This document shows, in pieces, positions 35,106-46,591 of a DNA stretch of 64,000 nucleotides. Numbering within the stretch: the first letter of the stretch is position 1; each line of letters starts with the position of its first letter. A model generated the notes under the pieces. It worked only from the letters and a program-made list of their open reading frames with translations, was not told where the DNA came from and ran no database searches. The DNA comes from Hansfordia pulvinata (taxonomy: Eukaryota; Ascomycota; Sordariomycetes; Xylariales): assembly GCA_006538405.1 (NCBI GenBank), contig BJKQ01000001.1:2976001-3040000 (forward strand), written 5' to 3'. A program made the translations under genes and the position numbers.

Positions 35106-35498
35106 ATGGAAGGCATCAAGAACAAGCTCGTCGGCAAGAAGGAGTCGGAGACCACCAGCACGGCTCCCACCACCGCCGCCACCGACGCCAGCTCCGGCGT
35201 CTCGGGCCAGCACCAGCACACCCACGGGCATGCTCACCCCCACACGCACGAGCATGACGTGACGGGTGCCACCAAGCAGCAGCAGAAGAAGCAGGGCAAG
35301 GTCGACCCGGTGACCGGGCTCGAGGAGGTCGCCCAGCAGAAGCAGGTCGAGGGCGAGGACTTTGTGTACGGCGAGGCCGGCGAGAAGAAACGCGACGGGT
35401 CGACCGCGGTCGGGACCAGCGGCGAGCCCGAGATCGAGGGCACGGAGACCGACAGCAAGAACGTCGGCGGCTTCATCATCTCCAACTCCAAGGAGTAA
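35106..35498 (+). CDS. Small hydrophilic histidine-rich protein (hypothetical)
   Basis: A single-exon frame of 130 residues that I cannot assign to a named family. It starts MEGIKNKLVGKKE, has a Thr/Ala/Ser linker, then a His-rich block HQHTHGHAHPHTHEHD at about residues 37-52. A Lys/Gln/Glu-rich stretch and the tail VGGFIISNSKE follow. There is no signal peptide, membrane segment or cysteine, and the composition predicts a mostly disordered protein. The His block could bind Zn2+, Ni2+ or Cu2+, but that is inference. The in-frame extension upstream of 35106 has no ATG and crosses the TATA region, so 35106 is the start. The codon use is GC-rich, as in neighbouring real genes, and the TATA box and AGGGG upstream fit a stress-type gene. 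Confidence 0.75.
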   Translation: MEGIKNKLVGKKESETTSTAPTTAATDASSGVSGQHQHTHGHAHPHTHEHDVTGATKQQQKKQGKVDPVTGLEEVAQQKQVEGEDFVYGEAGEKKRDGSTAVGTSGEPEIEGTETDSKNVGGFIISNSKE

Positions 35499-37081
35499 GG
35501 ACTGTTCGGGTCTGGCTCTGGAGCCGAAAAGACGGTGGTGGGATGCGAGACGTGCGTCTGTTTTGTCGGCAAGGATGGAAGTCACTCGCTTATGTTTGGT
35601 TCTGTTTCTCGACCCCCGTTAGTCTCTAAAACTCTGACTCGACCGGCGAAAAGGTGTCGACGGTGCTGTTGACCAGCAACGCCGACTGTCGATCTCTCTT
35701 GGGCTTTGTCTTGGAGGGAGGCCAGAGACGGGCTGGGTGAGGAGATGGAGCCGGGGGTCTGGTCCAGATTCGGGTTCCGATGACTGAAAAGGCAGCAGGC
35801 TTATCAAGTTGTAAAGGCAAACTGCTGTTCTTCTTTTTTAGTATCATGTCAAATTTGTTTCTGGCCTTTTCTTATCTGTATGATGATCGAGATGGCGGGG
35901 TTCGCAAGGGCCGACACAGATGCAAGTGTTTGTACCAAGGATCGGCAGAGAACCAAAGAATTGAGAGACGAAAATGTGTGCAAAGCTTTTCGAAACGTAC
36001 TAAGATGTGTGAGCTAATCTTTCAATGAAGCTTGTGGACGGGAGTGAAAAGAATGCGATGGCGATGGTGACGGTGATCTATGCAGCCCGGAGCTTTGGTG
36101 TTGGAAAGAGGCCGTCAGCACTCGTACAGGCTGGCCGACCCGACTGGAGCAAGCGGCGCCTGGAGGAGCTGTCCGAAAGGGGCAGGCAGTCCTGGTGTGC
36201 CTCGACCTTGGTCTTGGGTACTCGTACATTGTGTGTACCTAGAAAAAAGCACCCTGGCGGCGCCTCGATCATCGCGGAATTCCACTTTCATCTGGACACG
36301 GGTATGTACATTATCGTCGAGGGCCACCTGCATTCCAGAATCCCAAGTCTCGCTGCCAGGGTGCGGGCAGGTGCATCCCGTGGGTAGAGGGTCCGGGGCT
36401 GGATATTGGAGTATTGCATGGCAGGTACGGAGTGCTGCATATTCCCCGGGGACTTGATATGTATGATTGAGGCACTTGACATGCACTTGAAATGCACATG
36501 TCCGATCCAATGCCTGTGCAGATTCAAATTGAAATTGCTCGAGTTCATGTATCTGTCGATCACTGATGGTTGTATGTGGTGGTTGAAGAAAGGTAGATAC
36601 CTGCTTTGCGAGTCCCAGATTTCGAATTGTTGTGCCGTTCGCCATCGTGCGGCCAATGCATTTGCTGAATCTGGCCCAGGCCGATTCTGGAGATATTACA
36701 TGTGGTACGAGTACTCGTACTGGTAGTTCTTCCCGCTGGACTCGCCGCGGTGCTAACAGTGCAACAGTGGAGGGCCCCGCCAGCCAGGAAGACCCCTCCA
36801 TCCATTGTACACTCTCAGGGACCGCCAGGGGTGGAGGGGTGGAGGGGCGGAGGGGGAGGGGTCCAGCCAGCCCGGCCTCGGGGATTCATTAAAGTGAACG
36901 GTCAACCCACCCAAGCTGTTCATGTTACCGTTGCTCGTGATCCTTATTAGCAGCTCCCGTCCTAGCTATTGCCGCCGACACCACCACCACCAACGTTGCC
37001 GCCTCACCGTCAGGACCACCCCCTTCCTTCTTCTTCTCCCGTCTTCCTCCACAGACCGCCGCCTCCGCCGCCTCCGCCGCC
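35499..37081. other. Intergenic region, no supported gene
   Basis: It begins with the 3' UTR of the small His-rich gene and ends with the short pyrimidine-rich leader of phosphomannomutase. A 228-codon minus-strand frame at 36115-36801 has no domain and shares its span with other open frames. A perfect 16-bp palindrome lies at 36705. Confidence 0.5.
36705..36720. repeat. Perfect 16-bp palindrome GTACGAGTACTCGTAC
   Basis: This is a TACGAGTA plus TACTCGTA fusion in the opposite order to the one at 15777. It lies about 360 bases upstream of the phosphomannomutase start. Confidence 0.92.
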
Positions 37082-38012
37082 ATGGACGCCGCCGCCCCCA
37101 CCTTTCCTCCCCTAGAGGACCGTCCCATCAAGAACACCATCTGCCTGTTCGATGTCGACGAGACCCTGACCCCGGCCCGCAAGGTGAGCAGCCAGCCAGC
37201 CAGCTTCCCCTTCCCGCTCTCTCTGTGTACATGCCCGCACGGCGCAACGATCACGAACAACGGAGATCTAACCAAGACCGAAATGGCGACTCACACAGAT
37301 GGCCTCCCCGGAGATGCTCGACGCCCTGGCCCGCCTGCGCCAGAAGGTCGCCATCGGCTTCGTCGGTGGCTCCAACCTGGCCAAGCAGGAGGAGCAGCTG
37401 GGCGCCGCCGCGGGCCGGCCCGTGGCCGACCTCTTCGACTTCTGCTTCAGCGAGAACGGGCTGACGGCCTTCAAGCTCGGCGCCGCCCTGCCCTCCAACA
37501 GCTTCATCGCCCACGTCGGCGAGGACAGCTACAAGCAGCTCGTCCGCTGGGTTCTGCACTACGTCGCCGACCTCGACCTGCCCTTCAAGCGCGGCACCTT
37601 TGTCGAGTTCCGCAACGGCATGGTCAACATCAGCCCCGTCGGCCGCAATTGCGCCAGCGCCGAGGAGCGCGACGCCTTCGAGGCCTACGACAAGCAGGCC
37701 CGCGTCCGCGAGACCATGGTCGCCGCCCTGCGCAAGGAGTTCGCCCACCTCGGCCTGACCTACTCCATCGGCGGCCAGATCTCCTTCGACGTCTTCCCCA
37801 CCGGCTGGGACAAGACCTACTGCCTGCGCCACCTCGAGGCCGAGGCCGCCAAGCCCGGCGGCATCCAGTACACCACCGTCCACTTCTTCGGCGACAAGAC
37901 GCACCCCGGCGGCAACGACCACGAGATCTACGAGGACCCCCGCACCATCGGCCACGCCGTCGACGGCCCCGCCGACACCCTCAAGCAGCTCAACGAGCTC
38001 TTTGGAATTTGA
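37082..38012 (+). CDS. sec53: Phosphomannomutase (Sec53/PMM)
   Basis: Converts mannose-6-phosphate to mannose-1-phosphate in the cytosol, supplying GDP-mannose for protein glycosylation, GPI anchors and cell-wall mannan. Two exons, 37082-37183 and 37299-38012, give 271 residues, a normal family length. The HAD-type catalytic motif [10 protein letters not shown] sits at residues 24-33, with Asp24 (nucleophile) and Asp26 (acid/base). The intron falls right after it. Further hallmarks are [39 protein letters not shown] and the C-terminal [16 protein letters not shown], followed by [16 protein letters not shown]. The second exon starts with its own ATG, but a start there would lose the catalytic aspartates. 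Convergent with the PhoD-like gene, with 427 bases between stops. Confidence 0.97.
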
Positions 38013-38439
38013 AAGAGATCGGGGGCGTCATGAATAGAACAAAATAGATAAAAAAGAACAAAGATTTCGAAACACGCACACGAGACGCTCTGCGCACAAA
38101 AGACGAGATAGTTCATGCTTGTCCCACCGCGAAGGATACCCTACTTCGAAAGAAGAAGAAGAAATCGGAGGAATTCATCAATATAATGAGAAATGGGGAC
38201 CATGCCGGGAGACCTTCCTCCCTTCCCCTTGCAATATAATGGCAATACAGGCTTGCTAGTTGAGATGTGTAGAGTTCTGACGACCACTGCAACGCACGTT
38301 GGGCTTCCCGCAGGGACACGCGACTGAGATTACGGTAATCAACGACAAGACCCGCGTTCCAATATCACCCCACCCGGTGCTTCTTCGTCCCTTCATCACC
38401 CCTCCCCTTTCTACCAAGAGTACCCCCTGCCAAACTCCT
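38013..38439. terminator. Convergent 3' UTR region
   Basis: It separates the stop of phosphomannomutase (+) from the stop of the PhoD-like gene (-). The sequence is A-rich just after the first stop (AAAATAGATAAAAAAG), fitting a 3' end signal. Nothing else is seen. Confidence 0.4.
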
Positions 38440-41400
38440 TTATCGTCCAAATTCAAGATGCGGCACAATGACGGGGCCGTACTTGGTGGGCGTGGTGAAG
38501 GCCCCATCGCCCTGGACCACAAAGTCCACCGCAAGGCTGAGCCGCGACAGCCCTTGCTGCTGCTGCGGCGCCACCGATCCGCCGTACACGCTGGCAGCAG
38601 CGCTGGCGGCGACGGCCTCGGCATCGTACGCCACGCAGGCAATGTAATTGCGCCGGCCCATGAGCCGCTTGAGCTCGCGCGGCTGGCCCGTCGCGTCCGT
38701 GTGGAATATCTCCATCATATCCTCCTTGGTGTCGGTGACGCTACCAGCGCCACCACCGTCGCCTCCCGACGGCTTCTCGCTCTTGGCCCCGTTCGCCGGC
38801 ACGTAGTGCGCGCGGTTGTTATTGTTGAGCAGCTTGAGGATGTAACCCGCCGCCGGTGCCGCCACGATCGGCGACGTGATGATCTGGTACATGGTCTTGT
38901 GGTCGCTGGGGTGCGTCGGGTCGTGAACCAGGCCTGCGCCCGCGGCGTTGACGTCTGCACGGTGTCGGGTTAGCTCATCGTCTCTCACACACCTGAACGG
39001 GTAAATAGGGACATGTTGTCTTACCTCCAGACAAAAAGGTCATGCGCACGCCCTTCTGGTGGGCGATGCCTTGAAGTGTGCGGATTAGATAGGTGCGCTC
39101 CAGATCCTTGGACTCGTGGGTCCACATGTCCTTCAGAATCTCGCTGATGTCGAGGTCGCCAAACTGGTTTACAACGTTGCCCATTAAGCCGGACTTGCCA
39201 ACGGCCTTCTTGACTGAGGTGAAGCCCTGCGCAACCACCTCTTTGCCGCCGACGATGCCTGCGACGGAGCTCGTCACCTTGCCCAGCACATTGTACGTCG
39301 TGTTGACGGCCTTTTTGCCTGTCGCAAACGTGTTGGCCAGCGACTCCACGGTATCGAGCCGCGGGTAGACCAGGGGGACAGATAGCATCCACAAGCAGTG
39401 TTGGACGCTGGGTGGCAGCATGGCCACCTTGGGAAACAGGCCCTGGTAGGTCGGGCCCGCCATGACCCGGCTCTGCGTGCGCTCAGAACGCAGGTCCGCC
39501 CCCACGACCACCATGGCCGGTCCGAGATACTTGACGAAATGCCATCCTTGCCCAGTGACTGTGAACAGGTCCAGGTCGTGGCTCACGTTGCGCATCATCT
39601 CTGACGTCGTGTGGTGCTGGAAAAGAAGATACATATCGACGGCGATGCGCCCGATGTTCTTGAAAATCTGCGAGTTCTGCATGTACGCCGGGTACGAGCC
39701 GAAACCGTCGAAACTAGGTAGTGTCAAGTCAGCATGGCCATCCATCATCCGGGTCTTGGAGGGGGGGAGAGGGGGGAGCGTAGTGACTCACATATCATGG
39801 TCGTCGATCTGGCAGATGTGTGGGATTTGCGCAAACGCCTCGCGCAGGAAAGGCTGGTCAAAGTGGCTCGTGTAGTAGTGGAAGTAGGCGTGCGAGACGT
39901 CCTCCTCGTGACGGGCGGTCCAGGCGGCCTTTTGCCGATTTTCCTTGCCCTGCATGGCGAGCCACTGCTTGAGCAATGGGACCTCCTTCCATAGGCGGTC
40001 GCCATAGATCTGATCACCCAGGCCCAGCTGTACATGGAAGCCTCCGCATTCAACGTTCTTCTGCAAAAGATCTTTCCACATGAAGCCGACGCCCCCCAGC
40101 TTGCTTCGCTCTGCCTGCGATGTGCTGGCGGCAAAGTCGTTGCCGGAGTGCGCCACGAAGCGCCAGCCTGTCTCGGCCCGCCCTGCCACCACGAACTCAT
40201 ACCGCGTGCATCCCAGGTGGGAAGTTACGGCATATGTCCACCTCTCGGTTTGATCCTCCATGGGGATGTCAATGTCGTACTTCAGGAACTGCCACCTTTG
40301 GTGGGTGTAAATTGTCCGCGCCTGAAGCTGCCGCGGATTGGGCGAGAGATCGACGCTTTTGTGCATGTGGATGGTTGGCGGCTGCGGGGAGTCGGTCACC
40401 ATCATCAAGCTACCCAACCAGGTGCCTTTTTCCAGGTCCATGTTGGTATACCGGAGGTAGGGACCAAAGTACACGCCATTTGTGGGCTGAACCTTGTACG
40501 TCTCGACACCCGCTCCGGGAGGCGGGCCGCTGAAACCCGCTGCGGTCGGAGTCTGCGAGGCGGCCACGCTCATGATGCTCTCAGCGTACCCCGGAGTCTG
40601 CGGCGGGAACATGGGCGACGCCATGGCGCTTTGCTTGCCAAACATGGGCGAGGCAAAGGGGTTACCGTATGTTGAAACAGCAGGCGACAGAGGTGCCACG
40701 TCATGGTTGATAGGCTGGGGCCCCTTGGGGAATTCCCATTGCGTGGCTTGCGTCGCCAGGTGGATATAATAGTATTGACCAGAGGTCTGGTCGAGATGCG
40801 AGATCCAGCCTTCGGGCAGAGGCGGCGGCGAGCTGGGGCCCTGGCCTTGGAAAGGAGAAGGGGTATGTGTGGCGGTCTGAGCTGTCTGGGCGTCCGAGGG
40901 ACCGTCTGGTCTGGGGTCGTTTGCAAAGGCAGGGTGTCCTGGGTGCTGCAACGCTGGCGAAGCGAGGCCAGAAGCTATGTCCTGCTGAGGTTGCTGCTTT
41001 TTCGGGGGTGAAGCAGCCGACGAGCTGGAGGCTCCGACCTGCGGAGTCTGCTGAGAAGACGCCGATCCCGAGGCCGGCCTGCCTGGTCGCGGCTTGTCGT
41101 CTGGGTATTGGGAGCTCGCGCCGTTGATGCTAGAGTAAGCCGGCGGTGGGTCCGACATTTGCATGCGTTGGAAATCTTGCTCGAGAACACTGACTTGCAA
41201 AGCCGGGTGTCCGTTGTTTGGGTTCGAGCCCGGGTTCGAGTTGGGTGCGCTCGAGTTGGAGTACTGGGAGGGCGTGTTGGAATGCGAGCTTGCCGCGGTC
41301 TGTGGCCGCGCAGGCTGCGCGCTTTGGGCGCTGAAGTTCGAGGCAGTGGGACTGGTCACGACGTTGGCGCCCTGATAGATGGTGGGTGGCCCGTGGGGCT

Positions 41401-42343
41401 GCTGTTCGGGGGTTTCAGTAGGCGTCCAAGGACGGGCGGCCTGGACTTGCTGAGGTTGATGATGCTGCTGCGGCTGCCCGTACTGGGCCAGCCTCTGTTG
41501 CGCAGCCGAGCTCTGAAGGCTGTTCAAAGTCGCGGTGCCAGAGATACCCGCAGCAGCATAGCGCGCTTCGATGCCGCCGCCGGGGAGATTCCCTGGCTCG
41601 ACTATGGGCGTCTCGGGGGGAGGAGGGGACCCGCGGCTTGCTCTGGTTGTCGAAGTCGACGCGGTGGACGCAAACCTGTTTACCCCGTTGTCGACGGGCA
41701 TGGCCAGGTGGCTGTTGTGCGCCTGTGCAGCAGGGTGCGAGCCTGACCCCGAAGAGTTGCCCTGAGGTGGCGGGTAGTAGGGCTTCTGATGGTAGTCCGG
41801 GAATGAGGTATGAGAGGCAGCAGCAGGCTGCGGCTGGTTCCGCAGGGGCCTTGCGAACAGTTCATCGTCGCCGGCGGTAGGACTGGAGGGGCTCAGGGCG
41901 CCCGGGAGCGGTTTGGGCGCGGTACCACGGCGCTCTGCGAGCCCAGGACCTCTCTTGTCTATGGGGCTCGCCTCCAAGCGCGGGGTTGTGTCGTTGTTGG
42001 AGCTGCCGGTCCTGATTGAGCTTACAGGGCTGGGGTAGGAGAAGCCTCCCGAGGATGGCCGGTCGTTGGCAGGGTATGGAGGGTGACTGGCCTGCATATG
42101 CTGGGCAAAGCGACTGTCGTCGTCTTCCGGGTATGGCAGCGGCGCGGCCGAGCTTGAGGCACCAGGTGGCAGCGGGAACGAAGGCTTGGAGCCGGGGGGC
42201 GCGGGGTACTGATAATGCCCGGAGCTGCTGGGAGGAGGACTCTGAGGCTTAAAGATCCTCAGGGGCTCAATAGTCGGACTGTCGCAATCATCGGAGGGCT
42301 TCTTGAGGAACATTTCCTCGTCGGCCCGTCCGTGGCGCTCCAT
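38440..42343 (-). CDS. WW-domain + PhoD-like phosphatase/phosphodiesterase
   Basis: Exons 42343-39792, 39713-39025 and 38954-38440 join to 1251 residues. Roughly 500 Pro/Ser/Gln-rich disordered residues come first, then a WW domain at about residues 507-540 (PLPEGWISHLDQTSGQYYYI, TQWEFPKGPQ). The PhoD-like metallophosphatase domain runs from about residue 610 to the C-terminus. Metal-ligand motifs are visible: LGLGDQIYGDRLW near 775, QIDDHDIFDGFGSYP across the first junction (about 848), and SDHKTMYQIITSPI near the end. PhoD-type enzymes cleave phosphate mono- or diesters, but the substrate of this fungal group is not evident. The WW domain suggests docking to a proline-rich partner. I start at MERHGRADEEMF (42343). 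The same frame stays open to an ATG at 42835 and would add a hydrophobic segment (see findings). Confidence 0.9.
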
Positions 42344-44530
42344 GGTTATTTTTCGCGAGCTGAGCGCTGACAAGAGGGGGCGTAAGAGCAGGGAGCGGCG
42401 CGCAAAAGCGGACAACGGGACATTCGACAGCTGTGGGAGCTGCGGACCGGACCCTTGCAGAGAAGAGCGGTTGATGAAACGGAGACAATGTTTAGACACC
42501 GGTCGGGGCGCTGTGTAGACGTCTCTGTTCAGGTGGCGGCACTTCAGATGGAGGGGCGGCCTCAGTCGAGGCCGGGTGGGGTGCGGCGCAGGGCAGGTGG
42601 GCTGAAAGTCGCGATGTCTCCCAACTATACCCGGTGCGCTGTGGCGAGTCCGAGTCCCAGTGCTGTGGTTGTGAGAGCTGTCTGAGACCAGAGAGGGAGA
42701 CGTAGATCCCCGAGAACCGTCAAGCAGGTCGACAAGGTAGAAGTTGACGAAACAGACGAGGCAGATGGCGAGAAGGAGGGCCAGACGAGGAGGGCGCAAG
42801 ATGATAGTCGTGTAACGCGGGAACCCTGGGCACATGGCGCGGTGGCAGCCAAAGCCGACCGAGCCCGACTGTCAGTCACAGTCAGCCAGCCGGGTCAGGT
42901 AAGGGAGCCATCCCCCCCACCAGTCGTCCCCGTCCCCGTCTTCCACGCTGGCCCAGCGCCGGCGGCGTGATGAGTGGCTGCTTGCCCGCCTGCCCGCATC
43001 ACCCAGCGCAGAGGCGGCGGTTAGAGCATAGCAGCGGCAGGGCAAGCAGGGGTGCGGCGGGCCCTGGTGGCCGTCTGGATGGAGGCAAGATGGCCACCCG
43101 GGCGGTCCCCACCACTTGGCGGCGATGGCTGATTGGTCCTGAGGCCCGGCGCGTAGAGAAATGGGGCGCCTTGGTCAAGCAGACCAGCAGCTGCAAGCGC
43201 CCAATGCCTGGGCAGGGCCGCGGTGCGACGCGGCATTCGGCTCCATCGTCGGGCACATGGGCTTGTCCGGGACGATTGTTCTGCTTGTCTGTCGGCTGGC
43301 TCTCTCTCTCTGCCTTTCCCCTTGGGGCTGCTGGCGCCATGGTGTAGACTGATGATTCCCATGTGGCCATGCTCATGCCCATGCCTTATGCCCACTAACT
43401 TGGGGAGTCACTGTGAGCCCATGCCGAACTGCCGTGCCGTGTTGGTCGTCAGGCAGAGGCTGCGATCGGCAACCGTCCTGCAAGTTGCCGCCGACCGAAC
43501 GTGGGCGACGCAGTATGCTGTTGGGCGACAGGCGCGCGCGAGGAGGGCCATGCGCCTCATAACATCATCATGAGGCCGTGCTCTAGGTCCAGCATGGGGC
43601 CAGACTCTCGCATGCGGGCACTCGTGAGCACCGACGGCGCAGCTGCGCTCTGATGACTTGGTGTCCTTGACCCTTTCGACGCAGGAGCCCAGTACGGTAT
43701 GTACCCGGCTTTCCTCGGCCTCGGGCAGCCCATGCAATCTTGGTGGGCGCGGCCAATGAGAAAGTGCATGCTGGAATCTCCGTAGTTGAGCAGTGCTGTC
43801 GAGAGGGTGCGTCGTGGGCGCAGCGTTCTTGGCGGTGGTCGCCGGCGTCGTCTACTCGCACTGGTGGCAGTCGACAGCGCCACGGGGGATGCAAGGAAGT
43901 CAGTTGGGGCCGGGTCGTCGAGGTTCGATTGGCTGCTGTGGAGGATTGTACTGATTTCTCGGTATCTCCCTGTCGTCCAAGCACTCCGGCCGTTGGACTC
44001 GGTAAGTTCCCGTTGTGGGGTCGCTGCCCCCGTCGAATGTCGGTTGATGATCGTGGTGACATGGGCAATTTTGACTTTTCAGGGTGTCCTCCCCCTCTGT
44101 ATTATCAATGCGGGAAGGTACTCGGAGTGGACATTCTCAAGTTCCAGGTAGTATGCATGGTTACGAGTGCGCCTTCCATTGTGCGCAGACGTCGAAAAGG
44201 GTTTGAGAGACCTCAACCTGAAGTCGCAAATAGGCTGGAGACTCACTCACACAAGTACCCAACTAAGAAGGTGCACCAGGCCCTACCTACCAGGTACCTA
44301 TATGATGTTCCTGCCCCCCAGGTTTAAGAGAAATATATAACGGCCTACCTACCACATACTTACTGGGTACCTGTACTATACTAAGGAAGATGGGTTGCGG
44401 CGTGTCCCTCGCACCCCCATCTCCGAAGCGAAGCCTTTTCTGGGCTGTACTTTGTACTCCTGCAAATGCTGCTTTCACGCCATATACTACCTAGTACGCT
44501 GATGTGCCCGGCCTATCGGGGGTCTTATAG

Positions 44531-44553
44531 GCGCAGAAGCTTCGCTTCTGCGC
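44531..44553. repeat. Hairpin with 10-bp perfect stem
   Basis: GCGCAGAAGC and GCTTCTGCGC form a perfect stem around the loop TTC. A second hairpin at 44912-44932 shares the core AGAAGCTTCGCTTCT. Confidence 0.92.
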
Positions 44554-44590
44554 TCTCCCTGCGCCGGGCCTCTTAAAGGCCCTTTACCAG

Positions 44591-44680
44591 CCTGCGCCGA
44601 GCCTCTGCCCTTTGCCAGCCTGCGCCGGGCCTCTGCCCTCTGCCAGCCTGCGCCGGGCCTCTGCCCTCTGCTAGCCTGCG
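44591..44680 (+). repeat. 28-bp tandem repeat, about three copies
   Basis: Copies at 44591-44618, 44619-44646 and 44647-44674 share CCTGCGCC[A/G]GGCCTCTGCC-like units differing at a few positions. A six-base partial copy follows, and a more diverged copy starts at about 44558. Confidence 0.9.
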
Positions 44681-44911
44681 CTTTAAATGTTCTGCCCTTT
44701 ATATGATGTTCAACACTATTACATACACCGTGCCTCTTTAATTGAATTCTCGTGATTGCCTTATGTAATCAAAGCTAATACAATTCTGAAACGTCGAACT
44801 CAAAATGCAAATTGATTAATTGGCTGAAGCGCCGAAAAAGGGGAGATCAGAGTTCTATACACACCAGTAAGTAGAAGCGAATCTTCTTCTGCGCTTGCCT
44901 CAGCTACACAC

Positions 44912-44932
44912 ATCAGAAGCTTCGCTTCTGAT
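44912..44932. repeat. Hairpin with 9-bp perfect stem
   Basis: ATCAGAAGC and GCTTCTGAT pair around TTC. The core is the same as in the hairpin at 44531, about 380 bases away, while the outer bases differ but still pair. Confidence 0.92.
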
Positions 44933-46153
44933 AAGTAATTCCGATAACGTCCAGCAGTATGGATCCTAGAAGGCCCTTCTTATTAATGTCTGGACCAGAC
45001 CTGTCACGGATTAACGGGCAAGGACCCGAAGATGCATGACTCGCCGCAATTATCTGATCGCACACATCGGACAGCACGCCAGAGGCCGCCACGTTCCGAG
45101 CCTGATGGTCATATCAGCCCTAATGCGACGATGTGCTCAACGCATCTCGCTACGTACTGCATCGTAATTACCCAGCCCATGCGGCGATCTGAAAGTCTCT
45201 AACCGGAAGCGTCATGAGATGGCAAGCCTCACTTTATGACTTAATCAGTCTGTTTCAGGTTTACTCTTCTAAGTGATCTGTTTAGGCCGAGCAATACGAA
45301 AACCTTTTATTCTTCCATCTCGAGTAGTACAGCGTGTTCTCCAACTAGGACGAGAGTTTAAACGTCAGCACCGGCCAAATGGTAAGAGGTGCTACTTCGG
45401 TACTATCATCACCATGAACGACGAGCAGCAACCTCCTATTTGTTGCTTTGAAATCCGCCCATAATGTAAATCTCCAAGTCTGGGTTTTCCCAATCTCCTC
45501 AGGCCTGCCAATGACCATGTTCAGCAAGTGGTGGCACAGGAGGGCCGACCTTAGACTGAGGGTCTGCAGCTTCCTTTGGACAAATGCTGAAGCGCATTTG
45601 ATTCAACGGCATTTGATCTAAACCGAGTCCTTTTGAGGCGCTCAGACAGATCAGGCCTGCCAACAGCGGTCAGGAATAATGGGTGGCCTCCCTCACACTT
45701 CGAGCCAGTGTCATCTGGGTCACTTTCCCGCCTAGATTCAGGTGCCTGAGAGACACGGGGACCCTATGTAGGCAAGTATTCTCCTCCTCTGAAAGGCATG
45801 GTAGAACAAAGACCCCTCGCCCCTATCTCGGCCGCACCGGTCTGCGTCTTTCCAAGATGAAGACGTCACGGCATTCCAAGCAGGACGCCAGATGACTATG
45901 GATGGAGGGCTCCGGCGCTGAGTTCCAAGTGTGATTCTCCTGCAGATACACGCTGGGAGCGGTGCGCTGCAGAGCCCGAACTGGGCATATGCTTCATTCT
46001 CGTGAATCGTTTCGTCATAGGCGAACGCCGCGCGACACAGCTGCAGGCAATGTGCGCGCGCATTCCAGGGTCGCGTCAGAAGGGTTCCTAGGGACCAGGA
46101 TCACAGTGAGCCAGGATACTGGGACTCCAAAGCGCCCAGGGTACGTGGCATGT

Positions 46154-46591
46154 CTAAGACTTGAGGGCGGCTTTGGCAGCATCGGCCAGCACAACGTCCT
46201 CGTCGAGCTGCTCCATGACCTCAATGACGAGGTTCAGGCTCTCCATGAAGGAGTTGACGGCGACACGCAGCATGCGGTTCGTAGTGGCTTTGTAGAGAGT
46301 GCGAAGAACGGTGTCGTCAAGGCCCGCGGGGCTGCTCTCGGCATCGGACGTGGGGGGCGGCGAGGCGATGACAAAGTCTCTGCGCACCAATGGGGACAAT
46401 TCCTTGTCTACTTCGAGTGCCTGGAGGGCGGTGCTGGCGAGGCGGCTCGTCGGGAATGGGATGTCGATAGTCCTTAAGGCAAGGAGAGGGTCAGCAACAG
46501 CAAGGCCGCTTGGTCGGGATTCGCGGTGGCCAGGGCCAGGGCATACGACTCACAGGGAGCAGGGAAAGTCGGGATCTGCAGGAGTTGCCAT
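46154..46591 (-). CDS. pcc1: EKC/KEOPS complex subunit Pcc1
   Basis: Small dimerising subunit of the KEOPS complex, which makes the t6A modification of tRNAs that read ANN codons and also affects telomeres and transcription in yeast (family knowledge). Two exons, 46591-46554 and 46472-46154, give 118 residues, within family size. The first exon encodes only MATPADPDFPCSL and is joined through a GTGAGT intron. The second reads TIDIPFPTSRLASTALQALE, a variable loop after VRRDFVI, then TTNRMLRVAVNSFMESLNLV, the hallmark Pcc1 helix region. Without the first exon the leading beta strand would be lost, which supports the model. The gene is divergent from cdc14, about 2.1 kb away. Confidence 0.9.

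Larger units (their letters stand above)
44300..46000. mobile_element. Probable decayed repeat or transposon relic
   Basis: This stretch differs from its surroundings: it is AT-richer, has many stops in all frames, two near-identical hairpins and a short tandem repeat. That is the usual look of an old repeat, possibly altered by repeat-induced point mutation. I cannot identify terminal repeats, a target-site duplication or a transposase or reverse-transcriptase domain. Class and exact borders are therefore unknown. Confidence 0.35.
42344..46153. other. Intergenic region including a repeat relic
   Basis: The first 500 bases are probably the leader of the PhoD-like gene. From about 44300 to 46000 the base composition becomes richer in A and T, and recognisable hairpins and a 28-bp tandem repeat appear. 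I see no intact gene; the short frames (63-70 codons) are not convincing. Confidence 0.55.

Noticed and set aside
36115..36801. 228-codon minus-strand open frame
   Set aside because: Looks somewhat protein-like but has no domain, overlaps other open frames and contains a non-coding palindrome; probably chance.
41215..41245. GGTTCGAGCC-like tRNA B-box
   Set aside because: Lies inside the PhoD-like coding sequence (Asn/Ser/Pro repeats), and no A-box or acceptor stem is seen.
45273..45464. Possible small gene in the AT-richer island
   Set aside because: Only 63 codons, no domain, surrounded by stops; more likely relic sequence.
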